Positions 7,201 through 16,747 of a stretch of 27,992 nt of DNA are shown here, piece after piece. Origin of the DNA: Bacteroidota bacterium (GTDB lineage Bacteria > Bacteroidota > Bacteroidia > Flavobacteriales > Flavobacteriaceae); the NCBI GenBank assembly GCA_024280815.1, contig JAJRPL010000329.1:1-27992 (forward strand), given 5' to 3'. The notes beneath the pieces are model-generated. The model saw only the letters and a program-made list of their open reading frames with translations, was not told the origin of the DNA and searched no databases. Made by a program: the position numbers and the translations under genes. Each line of letters begins with the position of its first letter. Position 1 is the first letter of the stretch.

Positions 7201-8750
7201 GGGGGATCTACTAGGGTTTGGTCATTAGTTGTGGCTGTACAACCGTTAGCATCAGTAACAGTTACTTTATAAACCCCAGATCCTAAACCTGTAATATTTT
7301 GGTTTGTAGAATAGTTGGTTCCGTTTTTTTGCCATTGATAGGTCAAGCTACCCGTACCACCACTAATAGCTATACTTAATTCACCATCAGAAACTCCTGT
7401 AGCAGACGGGTTTTTAATTATATCATAATCAACTGTTAATGCTAAAGGAGGTTCAATCAATGTTACTGAAGCTGTCATTTCAGACACACAGTTTTTACTA
7501 TCTTTAACTCTTAGTTTATATGTTGCAGGAGCTAAACCTGAAAAAGTAGATGAAGTTTGCCAATTTGCACCATCATCAATAGAATATTGATATCCAGTAC
7601 CTGACCCACCATTGGCAGAATCAAAAGTAATAGTACCATCTGTAGCTCCTTTACATAAAATATTGGTTTTTGTATGGGTAAAAATAACAGGTAATGGAGC
7701 TACCACGTCAAAAGGTAAACTCATTTCATCACTATTAGGGTTTGGGGGAATGTTACCTGTACTATCGTATTTTGAAATATATCGTAGCCGATAAGTATCT
7801 GGGGGTAAAATTGAATCCCAATTAGAGGTGTTATTATTTACGGTATTAATATCAGCAGCAGTTTTAATATAAGAATTACCGAAAAGACTCCAATTGCCAT
7901 TAGGTAATAAATATTCTACATAAAGTAGCATACGTTCGTTACTAGCTAAAGGTCTTCCAAATTTTACATTGATACTGCCATCATCAGAATTACTACATCT
8001 TGGAGGTATCACTTCTGGTGGGTCTTGGACTAGTTGCGGGGAGCAGTCGGTGTAGCTTAAAATTAATGGCTCTGAGATTTCTATGCTTCCTTGTGTAGGA
8101 TTCTCTGTATATTTAACATAAAGTTGAAAAGGTTGTTCTAATGCTAACCCTGGCAAATCAGTCATTGAAAGATTAAAACTACCTGAATGATCTGCATAAG
8201 GTAAAATTTCATGGTCTTCATTATTGTAATTGGCAAAAACAGAGTAAAAAAAACCACATTGAGAGGAAACATTAATAGTTTTGCTTTCACATGATTTTAA
8301 TGGAGCAGAAATATTATTTAATGTTCCTAAATCTTCCAAAAGAAAAACCCTTTGTAATGCCTGATTTGAATGATTAGGAAAAACACACACAGGGTTAATT
8401 CCGCTTAATAAATCTGTACATTCTGAACCTGAGAAATTAACAAAAGCTTCTGGAAAGCTACAGTTATTAGAAGATCCACTAATATTTGATTGATATCCAA
8501 ATCGTGTTATTTGTTGTGAATATTCAACAACTACATTTTTGACTCTTCTAACAGAATTAGGGTTTGAAAAAGTAGCTTCAATAAATTGTGATTCCAACCT
8601 CCCATTAGCACTATAAGGATTGAGAATACAAAATGTTTCACCACTATTTACTGTGGTAGTAAATGTTAAATCAAGTTCGATTTTATATTTAAACTGCCCA
8701 AACGAATAAAATGAAAATAACACCAACACTAAAAAAACGAACTTCTTCAT
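4221..8750 (-). CDS. SprB-repeat surface adhesin with T9SS type A sorting domain
   Basis: About 1,509 aa from the ATG at 8748-8750; an in-frame TTG two codons earlier is less likely. The signal peptide is MKKFVFLVLVLFSFYSFGQ. An N-terminal region (about 20-350) of unclear fold is followed by about eleven SprB-type repeats (about 355-1240). Each starts with a motif like LCNGDSTGEITA or NPSATGVSDGELSI, continues GGTxPYTYxW and ends GxYTVTVTDxNGC. Cysteine-bearing and cysteine-free versions both occur. A further Ig/PKD-like part follows, then the C-terminal FSIFPNPNNGVF...GVYLVMLETPKGSQVRKIIVK, a type A Por secretion tail that routes the protein through T9SS to the surface. In Flavobacterium, SprB is the gliding adhesin; this protein is much smaller. 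It is the last gene of the locus and starts 10 bp after the FN3 gene. Confidence 0.9.
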   Translation of the reverse strand: MKKFVFLVLVLFSFYSFGQFKYKIELDLTFTTTVNSGETFCILNPYSANGRLESQFIEATFSNPNSVRRVKNVVVEYSQQITRFGYQSNISGSSNNCSFPEAFVNFSGSECTDLLSGINPVCVFPNHSNQALQRVFLLEDLGTLNNISAPLKSCESKTINVSSQCGFFYSVFANYNNEDHEILPYADHSGSFNLSMTDLPGLALEQPFQLYVKYTENPTQGSIEISEPLILSYTDCSPQLVQDPPEVIPPRCSNSDDGSINVKFGRPLASNERMLLYVEYLLPNGNWSLFGNSYIKTAADINTVNNNTSNWDSILPPDTYRLRYISKYDSTGNIPPNPNSDEMSLPFDVVAPLPVIFTHTKTNILCKGATDGTITFDSANGGSGTGYQYSIDDGANWQTSSTFSGLAPATYKLRVKDSKNCVSEMTASVTLIEPPLALTVDYDIIKNPSATGVSDGELSIAISGGTGSLTYQWQKNGTNYSTNQNITGLGSGVYKVTVTDANGCTATTNDQTLVDPPSLSITFTVGLIDCNGDKATITAQGQGGFIANGENYTYLWNNGESTKTINVVAGTYTVTVTDSNGATADDTVTLDEPETLTVLENLTPIICNDAANGTIDLAISGGIGTYTIDWQDDVSITSASRTNLIKGEYFYTITDEKGCFTNGSIFISEPLAIEITEGTIVNPTTVGGTDGSITVDVSEGTTPYTYIWTDSNGNQIGTNSNSISGLRDGIYTVTIHDANYTLSAVNLGCESSLEIRLAEPQPLSTTIDETPISCFGETDGQLTAKPIGGETPYTYEWFKDNNGTYETLNTTTKTIGNLGVGKYRVVVTDNANTQVQADYELIQPVEIAIKIVKENIKCYDGNDGAIEITPEGGTAPYTYSWRDNSGIPFSTDKDVSNLHSGSYTVIISDNNGCFTEQSIELTAPTEQLSITLDQLKEPSSATATDGFINVNINGGTLDYTFKWTDNTGTEIATTKNLSNIGEGVYTLTVRDGNADTSTDNSGCIATEDFALLAPDAIVITFDETSPILCNGDSTGEITATANGGFLNFGSDYQYEWKMENNGSFESINQTMTVATNLKAGTYQVVITDDHNVSQTKTYVLTEPIPLDIDLVVTNTVSCSGQDGSISSSVTGDTSPYTYLWNNGAITINISSLGVGNYTLTVTDKNGCEFSQSIELTQPGGMLVGSNVINPSCYGNNDGSIEVTVSNGSPPYTYLWNTNATTPNLTNLISGNYDLTITDNAGCKSIVNFILENPEQLAIDLGEDKELCKGQTYEIDASIEDTGATYQWTSINGFTSTSPFVTLTEDGEYSLTITNANGCQAADTFTLTTTNEVISADFLVPTQAFVGETIVVVDVSHPVPEIVTWEFSQGTTIVSQNGDYAELKFDEKGVYTVTMTTRKGSCQETLVKEIIVQSQTDFGTNQDNNRSFIKEFSIFPNPNNGVFKAKISLKEIAPVSIKIINLTSNVMTNKKIGENQENYIFDYNINMAIGVYLVMLETPKGSQVRKIIVK

Positions 8751-8760
8751 AATCAAAAAT

Positions 8761-10836
8761 TTAATAACTAACGGTAGTTTCTACCCATTTACTTACACTA
8801 CCATCTTTAAAAATAGCTTTAATACCATAGCTATAGTTGGTATTAGGGCTCAACTCATTATCTATCAATTGTTTTTCATCAGCCGTTGCTGTTCTAAACA
8901 AGGTAAAAACGCCCTTATTTTTCTTTTTATAAATTAAAAATTCTTCTACATTATCTTCTTTATAACGCCAAAACAGGTGAATTTGTTTGTTTTCTCTATC
9001 AACATTGGCGTAAAGTCCTTTAACAGCAGGTTTAACCAAAATCTTAATCACATCAATTGCTAAGGGTGGTGAGGGTGGGCTTTCTAATCTGGAGTTGTCT
9101 ATAGCTACTAGTGTGTAGTAGTATTTTTTACCTTTTTCAATTTTTTTATCAAGGTAAAATGAAGTCGTATCGGCTTTAGTTTCATATATTTTTTCCCATA
9201 ATGTGTTTTCTTCATCAATTGTTTTACGATAAATTACTTCTTTTGCAACATCATCTGATGAGCTTTTTACCCATTTTAAAAATACTTTTCCGTCTTCTTG
9301 TTTGTAAGAATCAAAAACTGGAGAGGTAGGAGGTATATTGTCTGGTCGTTTTAAAATTAAGATCTCAGAAGGTTCTGACTGATTGTAATGCTTGTCTAAT
9401 GCCATAATCTTATAATATATATTTTTATTAAATACCTTAACATTAACAGTATCAATATATTTAGTAGATTTTATACTATATTTATTCAACATGGTAAATT
9501 CTTGATTGGGTCTATTGGCTCTAAAAATTTTATAGCCTTTTAAATCGTTTTCTGTATTGGCTTGCCATGATAATTTTACAATACCCAATGTATCTATAGT
9601 CCCAATTAATGCTAGTGGTTTTACTGGAGGGATAGAATCTACAGGTTTCACCATATTGGGTGAAGACATTACATTTTTACCTTGTTTTGCAATAACATTG
9701 AGTTTGAAAAAATTGATACGCTCTAATTGTTTGTAGTTATAGGTTCTTGTTGAAGGTGGTATACCTTCTTTTACAATGGTATAGGGGCCTAATGCATCTT
9801 CTGCTCGTAATAAATTAAATTGTTTTACCAAAACTTCTTCTGCTGCAGGAAATGTCCATTCTAATTGTACTTCTTTGTCAGAAATATCTATATTTTCTTT
9901 AAAAAAGGGTTTAGATTTAAGACTTTCATAACCAATCAATTCAATAGCTTTTGAAGGCTTGCTTTTTTCATTAAAGAATGAAATACCTACTACACTATAC
10001 CAATATTTTTTATTGTATTGCACTACGGTATCTGTGTGCATAATACTGCTAGAGTTATTATCAGCTAATTTTGTAATGGGTCTTTTGTTTATTTTAATGA
10101 AGTGATTACCATCATCAGATTTTTCTAGGTTATACGATGTGTAATAGTTTAACAACAAGTCATAATCCCACGCCAAGACAATTGAACCTTTATGAAAATA
10201 ACCGATAAAACCTGAAGGAGCTGGTAATTCTTCTTCTTCAGAAGGGCTAATATAGACGCCAGACTCTTTTATTTCTAAAACCTCTTTGGGTACATTAGAA
10301 GTAATAGTATATAAATATTTTTCATTAGGTTTTACTTGTGTATCAACATAACCCAAACCTGCAATTTTGGCAACTTCAAAATCTTGATCTATAGCAAACA
10401 TGGCAAAACCAAAGCGTCTATCTAATTCTTCACTTTGATAAATTACTTGTAAGACTTGATTGTTTTTTTGATCATTCATTTCAAAATCTTCACCATAGAT
10501 AGCTTGAGCCACCACAGCAGCCATATTGTTTTTTCTAGCAAAATTTTCCCATGCTGCTAGTGGTTTAGGTTTGATAGTAGCCAGTGTAATTTTTTCTGGT
10601 TGCGATAAAATTTCACCATCTCTAATTACGGTAGTTCGTACTATAGTGTATCCATATTGATTTCCATATTTCCAAGCATATTTATTATTTACACCCCAGC
10701 GGAGTAATATTTTATCTTTTTTTGCTCTTACTTTAACAATTACGGTTGGTTTTTGTATAGTATCTTGTGCGTAAGTAGTTGAGATGCCAAAATACATTGT
10801 AATTATAAAAAGAAAAACTTTTTTATTTATATTCAT
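8761..10836 (-). CDS. exported fibronectin type III repeat protein
   Basis: 691 aa with signal peptide MNINKKVFLFIITMYFGISTTYAQ. After an N-terminal region (about 25-200) containing FN3-like strands (IVKVRAKKDKILLRWG), four to five FN3-like domains run to the C-terminus. These show repeated KLSWQANTENDLKGYKIFR, FLKWVKSSSDDVAKEVIYRK and HLFWRYKEDNVEEFLIYKK patterns. No T9SS sorting tail, lipobox or enzyme motif is seen. It is probably a periplasmic or outer-membrane-associated scaffold that binds its neighbours. The gene ends 10 bp before the SprB-repeat adhesin, so the two are surely co-transcribed. Upstream lies one copy of the DUF559-associated repeat, which separates it from the 1626-aa gene. 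Exact function is unknown. Confidence 0.85.
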   Translation of the reverse strand: MNINKKVFLFIITMYFGISTTYAQDTIQKPTVIVKVRAKKDKILLRWGVNNKYAWKYGNQYGYTIVRTTVIRDGEILSQPEKITLATIKPKPLAAWENFARKNNMAAVVAQAIYGEDFEMNDQKNNQVLQVIYQSEELDRRFGFAMFAIDQDFEVAKIAGLGYVDTQVKPNEKYLYTITSNVPKEVLEIKESGVYISPSEEEELPAPSGFIGYFHKGSIVLAWDYDLLLNYYTSYNLEKSDDGNHFIKINKRPITKLADNNSSSIMHTDTVVQYNKKYWYSVVGISFFNEKSKPSKAIELIGYESLKSKPFFKENIDISDKEVQLEWTFPAAEEVLVKQFNLLRAEDALGPYTIVKEGIPPSTRTYNYKQLERINFFKLNVIAKQGKNVMSSPNMVKPVDSIPPVKPLALIGTIDTLGIVKLSWQANTENDLKGYKIFRANRPNQEFTMLNKYSIKSTKYIDTVNVKVFNKNIYYKIMALDKHYNQSEPSEILILKRPDNIPPTSPVFDSYKQEDGKVFLKWVKSSSDDVAKEVIYRKTIDEENTLWEKIYETKADTTSFYLDKKIEKGKKYYYTLVAIDNSRLESPPSPPLAIDVIKILVKPAVKGLYANVDRENKQIHLFWRYKEDNVEEFLIYKKKNKGVFTLFRTATADEKQLIDNELSPNTNYSYGIKAIFKDGSVSKWVETTVSY

Positions 10837-10855
10837 TTTTTATTTATTAATAGTT

Positions 10856-11045
10856 CCTCTTTTTTAAAGAGGGGAATGAATTTACTCTTATTCTAATTGT
10901 CTTACTTTAACTACAAATTTTAAGGAGTAAAGAAAGGGGAGATGATTACCCCTCCGTCTCAAGCGAAAATGCTTGAGCCACCTCCCTTTAATTAAGTGAG
11001 GAGCTTGTTATTTATTCAACATTTATTTTTAATTAAAAATCATTT
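10856..11045. repeat. direct repeat A flanking the DUF559 gene
   Basis: 190 bp, estimated by eye at about 90% identical to repeat B. It has three hairpins: CCTCTTT/AAAGAGG (10856-10873), CTCAAGC-gaaaat-GCTTGAG (around 10958-10977), and a CCTCCC/GGGAGG palindrome imperfect here (around 10981-11001, one T for G). A fourth possible stem, AGGGG/CCCCT, lies near 10935-10953. It overlaps the last codons and stop of the DUF559 gene. Confidence 0.85.
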
Positions 11046-11391
11046 TTATTTTTTCTAATACAGATGGTAGATGGTTGAAAACCATTTTATTTTCAAATCT
11101 AATTACTGTAAAGTTTAAACTGTTTAGATATTTAGTTCTCTTTTCATCATATTTTACTGCTTCAGGATTATTATGTACTTCTCCATCTAACTCAATAACT
11201 AATTTTTCAGAAGCACAATAAAAATCTACAATATAATTTCCTATACTATGTTGTTTTACAAATTTTCTACCTTCCAGTTGTTTTGTTTTTAAATGTGTCC
11301 ACAGAAAAGCTTCTGAGGGAGTTAGATTAGATCTTAGTTTCTTTCTCTTTATTAAAAGCTCTTTTTTGTTATGTATTCTTTCAGGTTTCAT
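11029..11391 (-). CDS. DUF559 endonuclease-like protein
   Basis: A 120-aa single-domain protein of the DUF559 family, related to very-short-patch-repair-like nucleases of the PD-(D/E)XK type. Family landmarks are present: helix LTPSEAFLWTHLK (23-35), GRKFVKQHSIGNYIVDFYC (41-59) with D56, then LVIELDGEVH (64-73) with E67 and D69, and FTVIRFEN (94-101). It presumably cuts or nicks DNA; no substrate is known. It lies between two 190-bp direct repeats, in the same orientation as its neighbours, interrupting an otherwise continuous surface-protein locus. That layout suggests a mobile cassette. The 3' end of the gene lies inside repeat A, just as the 3' end of the 1626-aa gene lies inside repeat B. 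Confidence 0.88.
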   Translation of the reverse strand: MKPERIHNKKELLIKRKKLRSNLTPSEAFLWTHLKTKQLEGRKFVKQHSIGNYIVDFYCASEKLVIELDGEVHNNPEAVKYDEKRTKYLNSLNFTVIRFENKMVFNHLPSVLEKIKMIFN

Positions 11392-11411
11392 TTTAAATAC
11401 TTTATTGCTCC

Positions 11412-11600
11412 CCTCTTTTTTAAAGAGGGGAATGAATTTACTCTAACTTTAATTGTATTATTTAACTACAATTTTTAAGGAGTAAAGAAAGGGGAGATGA
11501 TTATCCCTCCGTCTCAAGCGAAAATGCTTGAGCCACCTCCCTTTAATTAAGGGAGGAGCTTGTTACTTATTCAATATTTATTTTTATTTAAAAATCATTT
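11412..11600. repeat. direct repeat B flanking the DUF559 gene
   Basis: 189-bp partner of repeat A, in the same orientation. Its hairpins are perfect here: CCCCTCTTT/AAAGAGGGG (from 11410), CTCAAGC/GCTTGAG, and CCTCCCTT-taatt-AAGGGAGG (around 11536-11556). It includes the final codons and stop of the 1626-aa gene. On the minus strand it shows GGGAGGTGGC, a hairpin, then GACGGAGGG, a pattern I recall near DUF559 genes in other Bacteroidota. Confidence 0.85.
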
Positions 11601-14600
11601 CTATAGTTGATAATTGCTGATTTACCTGATGTCTTATTAGGTAACACATATTCAACTTTTGTTTTATAATATTCTCTATTAAAATAAGGGAATACAGCAT
11701 GAGCAATATACCCAAACTTATCTTTAACTGATTGGCTTACATTAGTTGTATTAAAATAACGTTTTACAATTTCATATCTTAAAAATTCAAAATCTTGATG
11801 ATAAGCTTTTGCTAGATGCCATTCAAAAGGAAAACTAATTCTTAAGAAATTATGATTAGGCATATCTGTAACATAATAACTGTATGCATTTGATAAAGAT
11901 AATGAACGAATTGGTGGTAAACCTAAAATAGATTCATTTCTATTGACATAAATATTTCCATCTAATGGATAATTTTTATAGACTAACGGATAAATACGTT
12001 GCGTATAATACGTGTCTTCTTGAACACCTTCTATTCTTAATAAAGGCTTGTTATTTGTGTAAACAGTACCTTTTACGTCATTAACACCAAAAGATTCATA
12101 TATGTCTAAACCTAATGCCATACCACCTACGCTTGAAGAACCATCAATTAATGTAGAGTAATGACTTACATTTAAACTCGCCATTTTTTCTTTAAAAGTA
12201 TTGTGTTTACTGGTGGTAAAGTTAAATGTTAAGCGTGTGTATATTGCTTGTCCTGAAGCACCATCTGTAATGGTGTTTTGAGAAATAGAAGTGCTGTCAG
12301 CAACATTAACATAGGTTATTTTAATACCATTTTCTTTGTCGTCGTCATCATAAGGTTTTGTGGTAATTAATTTATAGGTGTATTGGGTTTGATTTTTTAA
12401 ATTAGGAATACCAAACGATAATTTTTTAGTAGCTTCATCATAAGAAAAATCTACTTTTTGAGATTGCCCATTTTCATCTATATAAAACAATTCATTTTTA
12501 TAATTTGGCATATTAAAAAGGTAATTTTGCCCATCTTCAAGTTTTACATAACCTCTATTACTTTCTTTAGGAAAGAGATATTTTTGATCTTTTACAGGGT
12601 ACATATAAACAATATTTTTTAACGGAACTTTTGTAGGTACCTTACCTGTAGTAAAGGTTATATTTTTTTCTTCATAGATAACTTTTCCGTTTTTATCGGT
12701 TAGTGGTTTCCAGACACCATTTATTTTTTCTTCAAAGCTTATTTTAACAAAAACATTAATATCTTTTTCAGGTGGTAGAATTTCACTAGATTCAAATGTT
12801 ACTAAATCCTTTTTATTATTCCAAAGGATGTCGCCAATGATAGCATTACCATTTTCTTTTACAGAAAATTCTTTTAATCCTATTTTATAAGATTTTCTTC
12901 CATTGTCTTCTTCTACGTTTACTATTTCATTTATAGGAGCATTAAAAGCAACTTGAACGGCATCAAATACATCTACATTAGTCGCTTTATCAGACGGAGA
13001 CACATCTGAAATGACGACGAGGTTTTGCACCCCAGTTTTACCCATTAATTCACATTCTTCACCAATTACAATTTTGATACGAGCTTTTACAGTAATTACA
13101 CCTAAAACACGAACTTTAACTCCTGAATAGCCTACCATATACCATGGGTTTGGTAATTGAGCTTGAGCTAATGTTGCTATACCTGCTTCAAGAATAGGTA
13201 TATCTTTTTCAAAGCCAAAAACCTTAACTCTAACACCAATTTCTCCTACTAAATAAGCATAGAGTTGACCTGTAGCATACCAACCATCAATACCAACAAT
13301 TTCTTCGCTACCTTTACAGGTGGCATCACCAAAATTACGCATCATTAAATCGAAACCTACACCAGCTTGTACTTGAGCATATACTAGCCCCCAATCAAAA
13401 CCAATACCTAGCCTAAAGGTTGCACCAAAAGCATAGCCTTTACCAACGGCTAGGTCATCACTAAAATTTCTACCAAACGCTAACTCTTCTTCAGACAAAT
13501 CTAAAATATTAACGACTATAGGGTCAGGTGCTGCAGGAGGTGGTAGTATTGTACCTGACATATAGTACAGATTTACTGCAGCTAAGTAAGGACCAATAGG
13601 AATGTCTTTGACTCCAATTCTAGCATCAGGTGTACCTATGTACACATACCAATCTGTAGGTGTATTGTAAAATTCTAGGTAACCTAATCTGTTTTTCTCA
13701 CCTTCGCCTTTGATAGAACCTGCATTTAAGAATACATCAAGCATTCCCCAATATTTTTGCCTTTCAAAGTCAAAATCAATCCCAACTTGAACAGCAAATA
13801 GCTCTTTACCTGTTAATAAATCAGGAAAAACTTCTTTAGCAAAGAATTTTATTCCGTCTTTATCAATAGACATTTCATGAAAATTAGCCAATGATTTTTC
13901 TTTATCGACCACCTTTTTTTGCATGCCTTTCACATCACTAAAAGCTGCTGCTTTTGATTCTTCACCGCTACTGCTTTTACTCGTCATTAAAGCTGCGGCT
14001 CCATAAAAACCAACCCTACTAATGCCACCGCCATTTTGTTTAGAGTTGAAACTTATTTCTATAGCGATCAATCCTGTAAAAGTAGCCGATTTCTTCACTT
14101 CAAAGGCTGCTAAAGCTTTAAAACCTAATCGTGTTTTTATATCAGGAACGTAATATACCCCAGACATGGTACCTGCACGTTCATCTACACCCGCTTTACG
14201 CATATGGTGATAAGCACCACCGCCAATGTCATAAATTTTAAAGTTCTTATTACTACTTGTTTTAGTAGGATGTCCGTAAGCATCTACATACCAATAGCGA
14301 TAACCGTCAACATTTCCAAAAAGACCTTTTGCACCAATTTGCATTTCTAGACTATTGATAGTAAGGTCTAGTTTACCCGCCAATCCTTTACCATACATTT
14401 CATGGTCTCTAAAAAAGTGTAGTTTTCCTTTAAACTCAAACCCTTTACGTTTTGCATCTATTGAAATAGAATCGAGTTCAATTTTTTTATATTTCCATTT
14501 CAGATAATCGCCATCAACCAATTCGCCAATGATTCGTAGCCTTACATCACCATGAATACCTTGTTTGTCTAAATTAATAAAGCCATTAAAACCGAGTTCT

Positions 14601-16468
14601 GCATGGTTATCAGGGAAGTCAGCTTTGGCATCAATGTCATAAAACCCCATTTGAAAGCCATATAACTTGGGCAATGTAATACTGTCTTTATAACCCATGT
14701 ATTTGATGTGAATATAGGGTCTCTTAGCAGTTTGTATTTTGAAATTTTGAAACGAAAGTCCTTTGAAATCAAGTTCTTCAATACCTTTTTTGACATCATC
14801 AGAATTGGTAGTGTCTAATTCATTTTGTTGTTCTTTGTTAAAAGACATCAAGCCTGTAAGATTGGCTTCAGGTTGAAACTTATTATCTTTTACTTCTAGT
14901 TTTACATACGAATCTCTAAATAGCTTGGCTTTAGATTTAAAGATACTAAAATCAACATCTTCAGTAATATCAACGCGAATATTATAATGTCTGTCAGCTG
15001 TAATTAAGCCTTTGTATTTTAAAGCTCCATGTTTTACGATACTATCTTTTTCTTTTACGTCTTTTAGAGTAGTTATAGGTAAAACAATTTCTCCGTTAAA
15101 CGTTGCTTTTACAAAACGATTTACCTGTAAATCAACTTCAATATCATCAACTGAAAACTGCCATTTATTGGCATTACCTTCATTAATATCCATTACATTG
15201 GTGGCATAAAAATTACCTGAGACTCCAAAATTATCAATAATCAGGTTTTTTGCACCAATAGTAATACGGTCTTGAGAGTTTTTTACTCGAAACTCTGGCG
15301 GTAAAATAATACTGACTTCATCGGTATAAAAGCCACGCCAAAGTTTTTCATTGCCTGGTACTAAGAGTTGTTGTTCTTGATATACAGGCGGAAAATCAAC
15401 TTTGGTTAAGGCATTTCTAGTATCACTTAAATCGAGTAAGGTATTTTTTAGATGAAACCCCCAATTTGGTAAGGCTTTTAATTCAAAACGAGGCAAATCT
15501 ACCTCTACTATAAAGTCATCTAAAGAAGCAGCAACTACTCTAAAACTAGCACCTACATAGCTATCATTACCAACTGGTGATTTTGCACCGCCAGAATTGA
15601 TATCATTTGGGTATTTGTAAGAACCATCTGTATTAATAGGCACGGCAATAGATTTACCAATACGCACATCTGCAGCAATAGCAACTTCTTTTACATTGCC
15701 TTCGCAATCTATGGTGATATAAGTTTGTGAATTTGCATTCCCGGTACTTTCATCAAGCCCACCTTTAAAGGTTAATAGATATTGACCACCGCGTTGTGCT
15801 ACGGGTACATCGGCTAATAAACTCAATCTAGCTTCACCGTACATGCCACCTGTATGCGAAAGTTTTACACCACTTGCACCAAAGAATAAGGTGGTGTTAA
15901 GCTCGCCAATTTCTAGTTTGGCAAAGAGGTCTAACTCGCTATAATTTGCAAAAATCTTAGCTTTAATTACACCTATGGTTATCGAGGTGTTTTTACTTGT
16001 ATCGTCATTGCCACCCACGCTTTTTTTAATGCCAACAGGTAATTGTATCAACTCATTACCTGTCATTTGACTGATAAACTTACCATGTTGTTCAATTTCT
16101 TTAAATAGTTGTTTGGCAGAATAAACAAGAGTGTCTGCTTTGTTGCTACCAAACCATTGTTTTAATTTTTCTTTGGTAAAATCAGCAACATCATTTAAAG
16201 AGCCAGGTGTAGCTGTTGTGGTGTAATTATCTAGCTCAGGAAAACTTCTATAGCTGTTGTTATTTGTTATATTTGAGAATTCTGTTACACTAGTATTTCC
16301 TTTTAACTGTTGTACAGCTTCGTTTAAATGAGTCAAGTCTGTAATTACGGTTTTAGTAATTTTTTTGACCTGATGTTGTGTGCTGTCATTTACAAACCTA
16401 TTGCTAGTAGTTGCAACGATTGTTAGGCAGTTTAATAAAGTAAAAAGTAAAAAGTAATGTTTCTTCAT
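11588..16468 (-). CDS. very large exported beta-rich protein of unknown function
   Basis: 1,626 aa. The N-terminus MKKHYFLLFTLLNCLTIVATTSN is a signal peptide. Most of the protein (about 150-1140) is long alternating beta strand with many Asp/Lys/Gly turns and no recognisable catalytic motif. Hydrophobic Gly/Ala-rich stretches around 1030-1130 (including GEIGVRVKVFGFEKDIPILEAGI) resemble a beta-helix or barrel-like unit. An Ig-like domain of the bacterial Ig/SbsA kind follows at about 1150-1275 (VSPSDKATNVDVFDAVQVAFNAPI ... ITFTTGK). The C-terminal 350 residues are again beta-rich, and the last residues are NDF. No T9SS tail, so it may be a surface or periplasmic scaffold for the effector or adhesin. 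It lies 357 bp after the two-TM gene; its stop is inside repeat B. Function not assigned. Confidence 0.8.
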   Translation of the reverse strand: MKKHYFLLFTLLNCLTIVATTSNRFVNDSTQHQVKKITKTVITDLTHLNEAVQQLKGNTSVTEFSNITNNNSYRSFPELDNYTTTATPGSLNDVADFTKEKLKQWFGSNKADTLVYSAKQLFKEIEQHGKFISQMTGNELIQLPVGIKKSVGGNDDTSKNTSITIGVIKAKIFANYSELDLFAKLEIGELNTTLFFGASGVKLSHTGGMYGEARLSLLADVPVAQRGGQYLLTFKGGLDESTGNANSQTYITIDCEGNVKEVAIAADVRIGKSIAVPINTDGSYKYPNDINSGGAKSPVGNDSYVGASFRVVAASLDDFIVEVDLPRFELKALPNWGFHLKNTLLDLSDTRNALTKVDFPPVYQEQQLLVPGNEKLWRGFYTDEVSIILPPEFRVKNSQDRITIGAKNLIIDNFGVSGNFYATNVMDINEGNANKWQFSVDDIEVDLQVNRFVKATFNGEIVLPITTLKDVKEKDSIVKHGALKYKGLITADRHYNIRVDITEDVDFSIFKSKAKLFRDSYVKLEVKDNKFQPEANLTGLMSFNKEQQNELDTTNSDDVKKGIEELDFKGLSFQNFKIQTAKRPYIHIKYMGYKDSITLPKLYGFQMGFYDIDAKADFPDNHAELGFNGFINLDKQGIHGDVRLRIIGELVDGDYLKWKYKKIELDSISIDAKRKGFEFKGKLHFFRDHEMYGKGLAGKLDLTINSLEMQIGAKGLFGNVDGYRYWYVDAYGHPTKTSSNKNFKIYDIGGGAYHHMRKAGVDERAGTMSGVYYVPDIKTRLGFKALAAFEVKKSATFTGLIAIEISFNSKQNGGGISRVGFYGAAALMTSKSSSGEESKAAAFSDVKGMQKKVVDKEKSLANFHEMSIDKDGIKFFAKEVFPDLLTGKELFAVQVGIDFDFERQKYWGMLDVFLNAGSIKGEGEKNRLGYLEFYNTPTDWYVYIGTPDARIGVKDIPIGPYLAAVNLYYMSGTILPPPAAPDPIVVNILDLSEEELAFGRNFSDDLAVGKGYAFGATFRLGIGFDWGLVYAQVQAGVGFDLMMRNFGDATCKGSEEIVGIDGWYATGQLYAYLVGEIGVRVKVFGFEKDIPILEAGIATLAQAQLPNPWYMVGYSGVKVRVLGVITVKARIKIVIGEECELMGKTGVQNLVVISDVSPSDKATNVDVFDAVQVAFNAPINEIVNVEEDNGRKSYKIGLKEFSVKENGNAIIGDILWNNKKDLVTFESSEILPPEKDINVFVKISFEEKINGVWKPLTDKNGKVIYEEKNITFTTGKVPTKVPLKNIVYMYPVKDQKYLFPKESNRGYVKLEDGQNYLFNMPNYKNELFYIDENGQSQKVDFSYDEATKKLSFGIPNLKNQTQYTYKLITTKPYDDDDKENGIKITYVNVADSTSISQNTITDGASGQAIYTRLTFNFTTSKHNTFKEKMASLNVSHYSTLIDGSSSVGGMALGLDIYESFGVNDVKGTVYTNNKPLLRIEGVQEDTYYTQRIYPLVYKNYPLDGNIYVNRNESILGLPPIRSLSLSNAYSYYVTDMPNHNFLRISFPFEWHLAKAYHQDFEFLRYEIVKRYFNTTNVSQSVKDKFGYIAHAVFPYFNREYYKTKVEYVLPNKTSGKSAIINYRNDF

Positions 16469-16665
16469 TAATTTATTTGTTTTACATATATTTTAGAAGC
16501 CTATTTGATAGATAAACTTGTGTTTTAGCTCAAGCAACTAAGATAATGATTTTTTTTAAACAAAGTATAATTTTTTGGTAGCGGTAGTTTATTCCCCTAA
16601 AGTTGATAATTTCAATAATTTGTTTTCTAGGTTTTATTCTGTAAATAATGTAGTTATTTTTTCTT

Positions 16666-16729
16666 ACTCATTTATATTCACAAGTTTTAACAGGTACGGC
16701 CACTAATTGCAAATTAGCGGGAGCGGGGG
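16666..16729. repeat. 64-bp intergenic repeat, copy 1
   Basis: It nearly matches copy 2, with two substitutions and one extra base. On the minus strand it includes a 9-pair hairpin (16700-16720), CCGCTAATT-TGC-AATTAGTGG with one G·U pair, preceded by a GC-rich CCCCCGCTC. The loop base changes between copies while the stem is kept. Confidence 0.8.
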
Positions 16730-16747
16730 AAATAAGCCTTTAAAATA

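Noticed and set aside
4600..8000. CRISPR-like array from the regular repeats
   Set aside because: The periodicity comes from protein-level SprB repeats in a coding frame; the DNA repeats are not identical and have no spacers.
14569..15209. 76-aa minus and 65-aa plus ORFs in the 1626-aa gene
   Set aside because: Shadows of a long, evenly coded reading frame.
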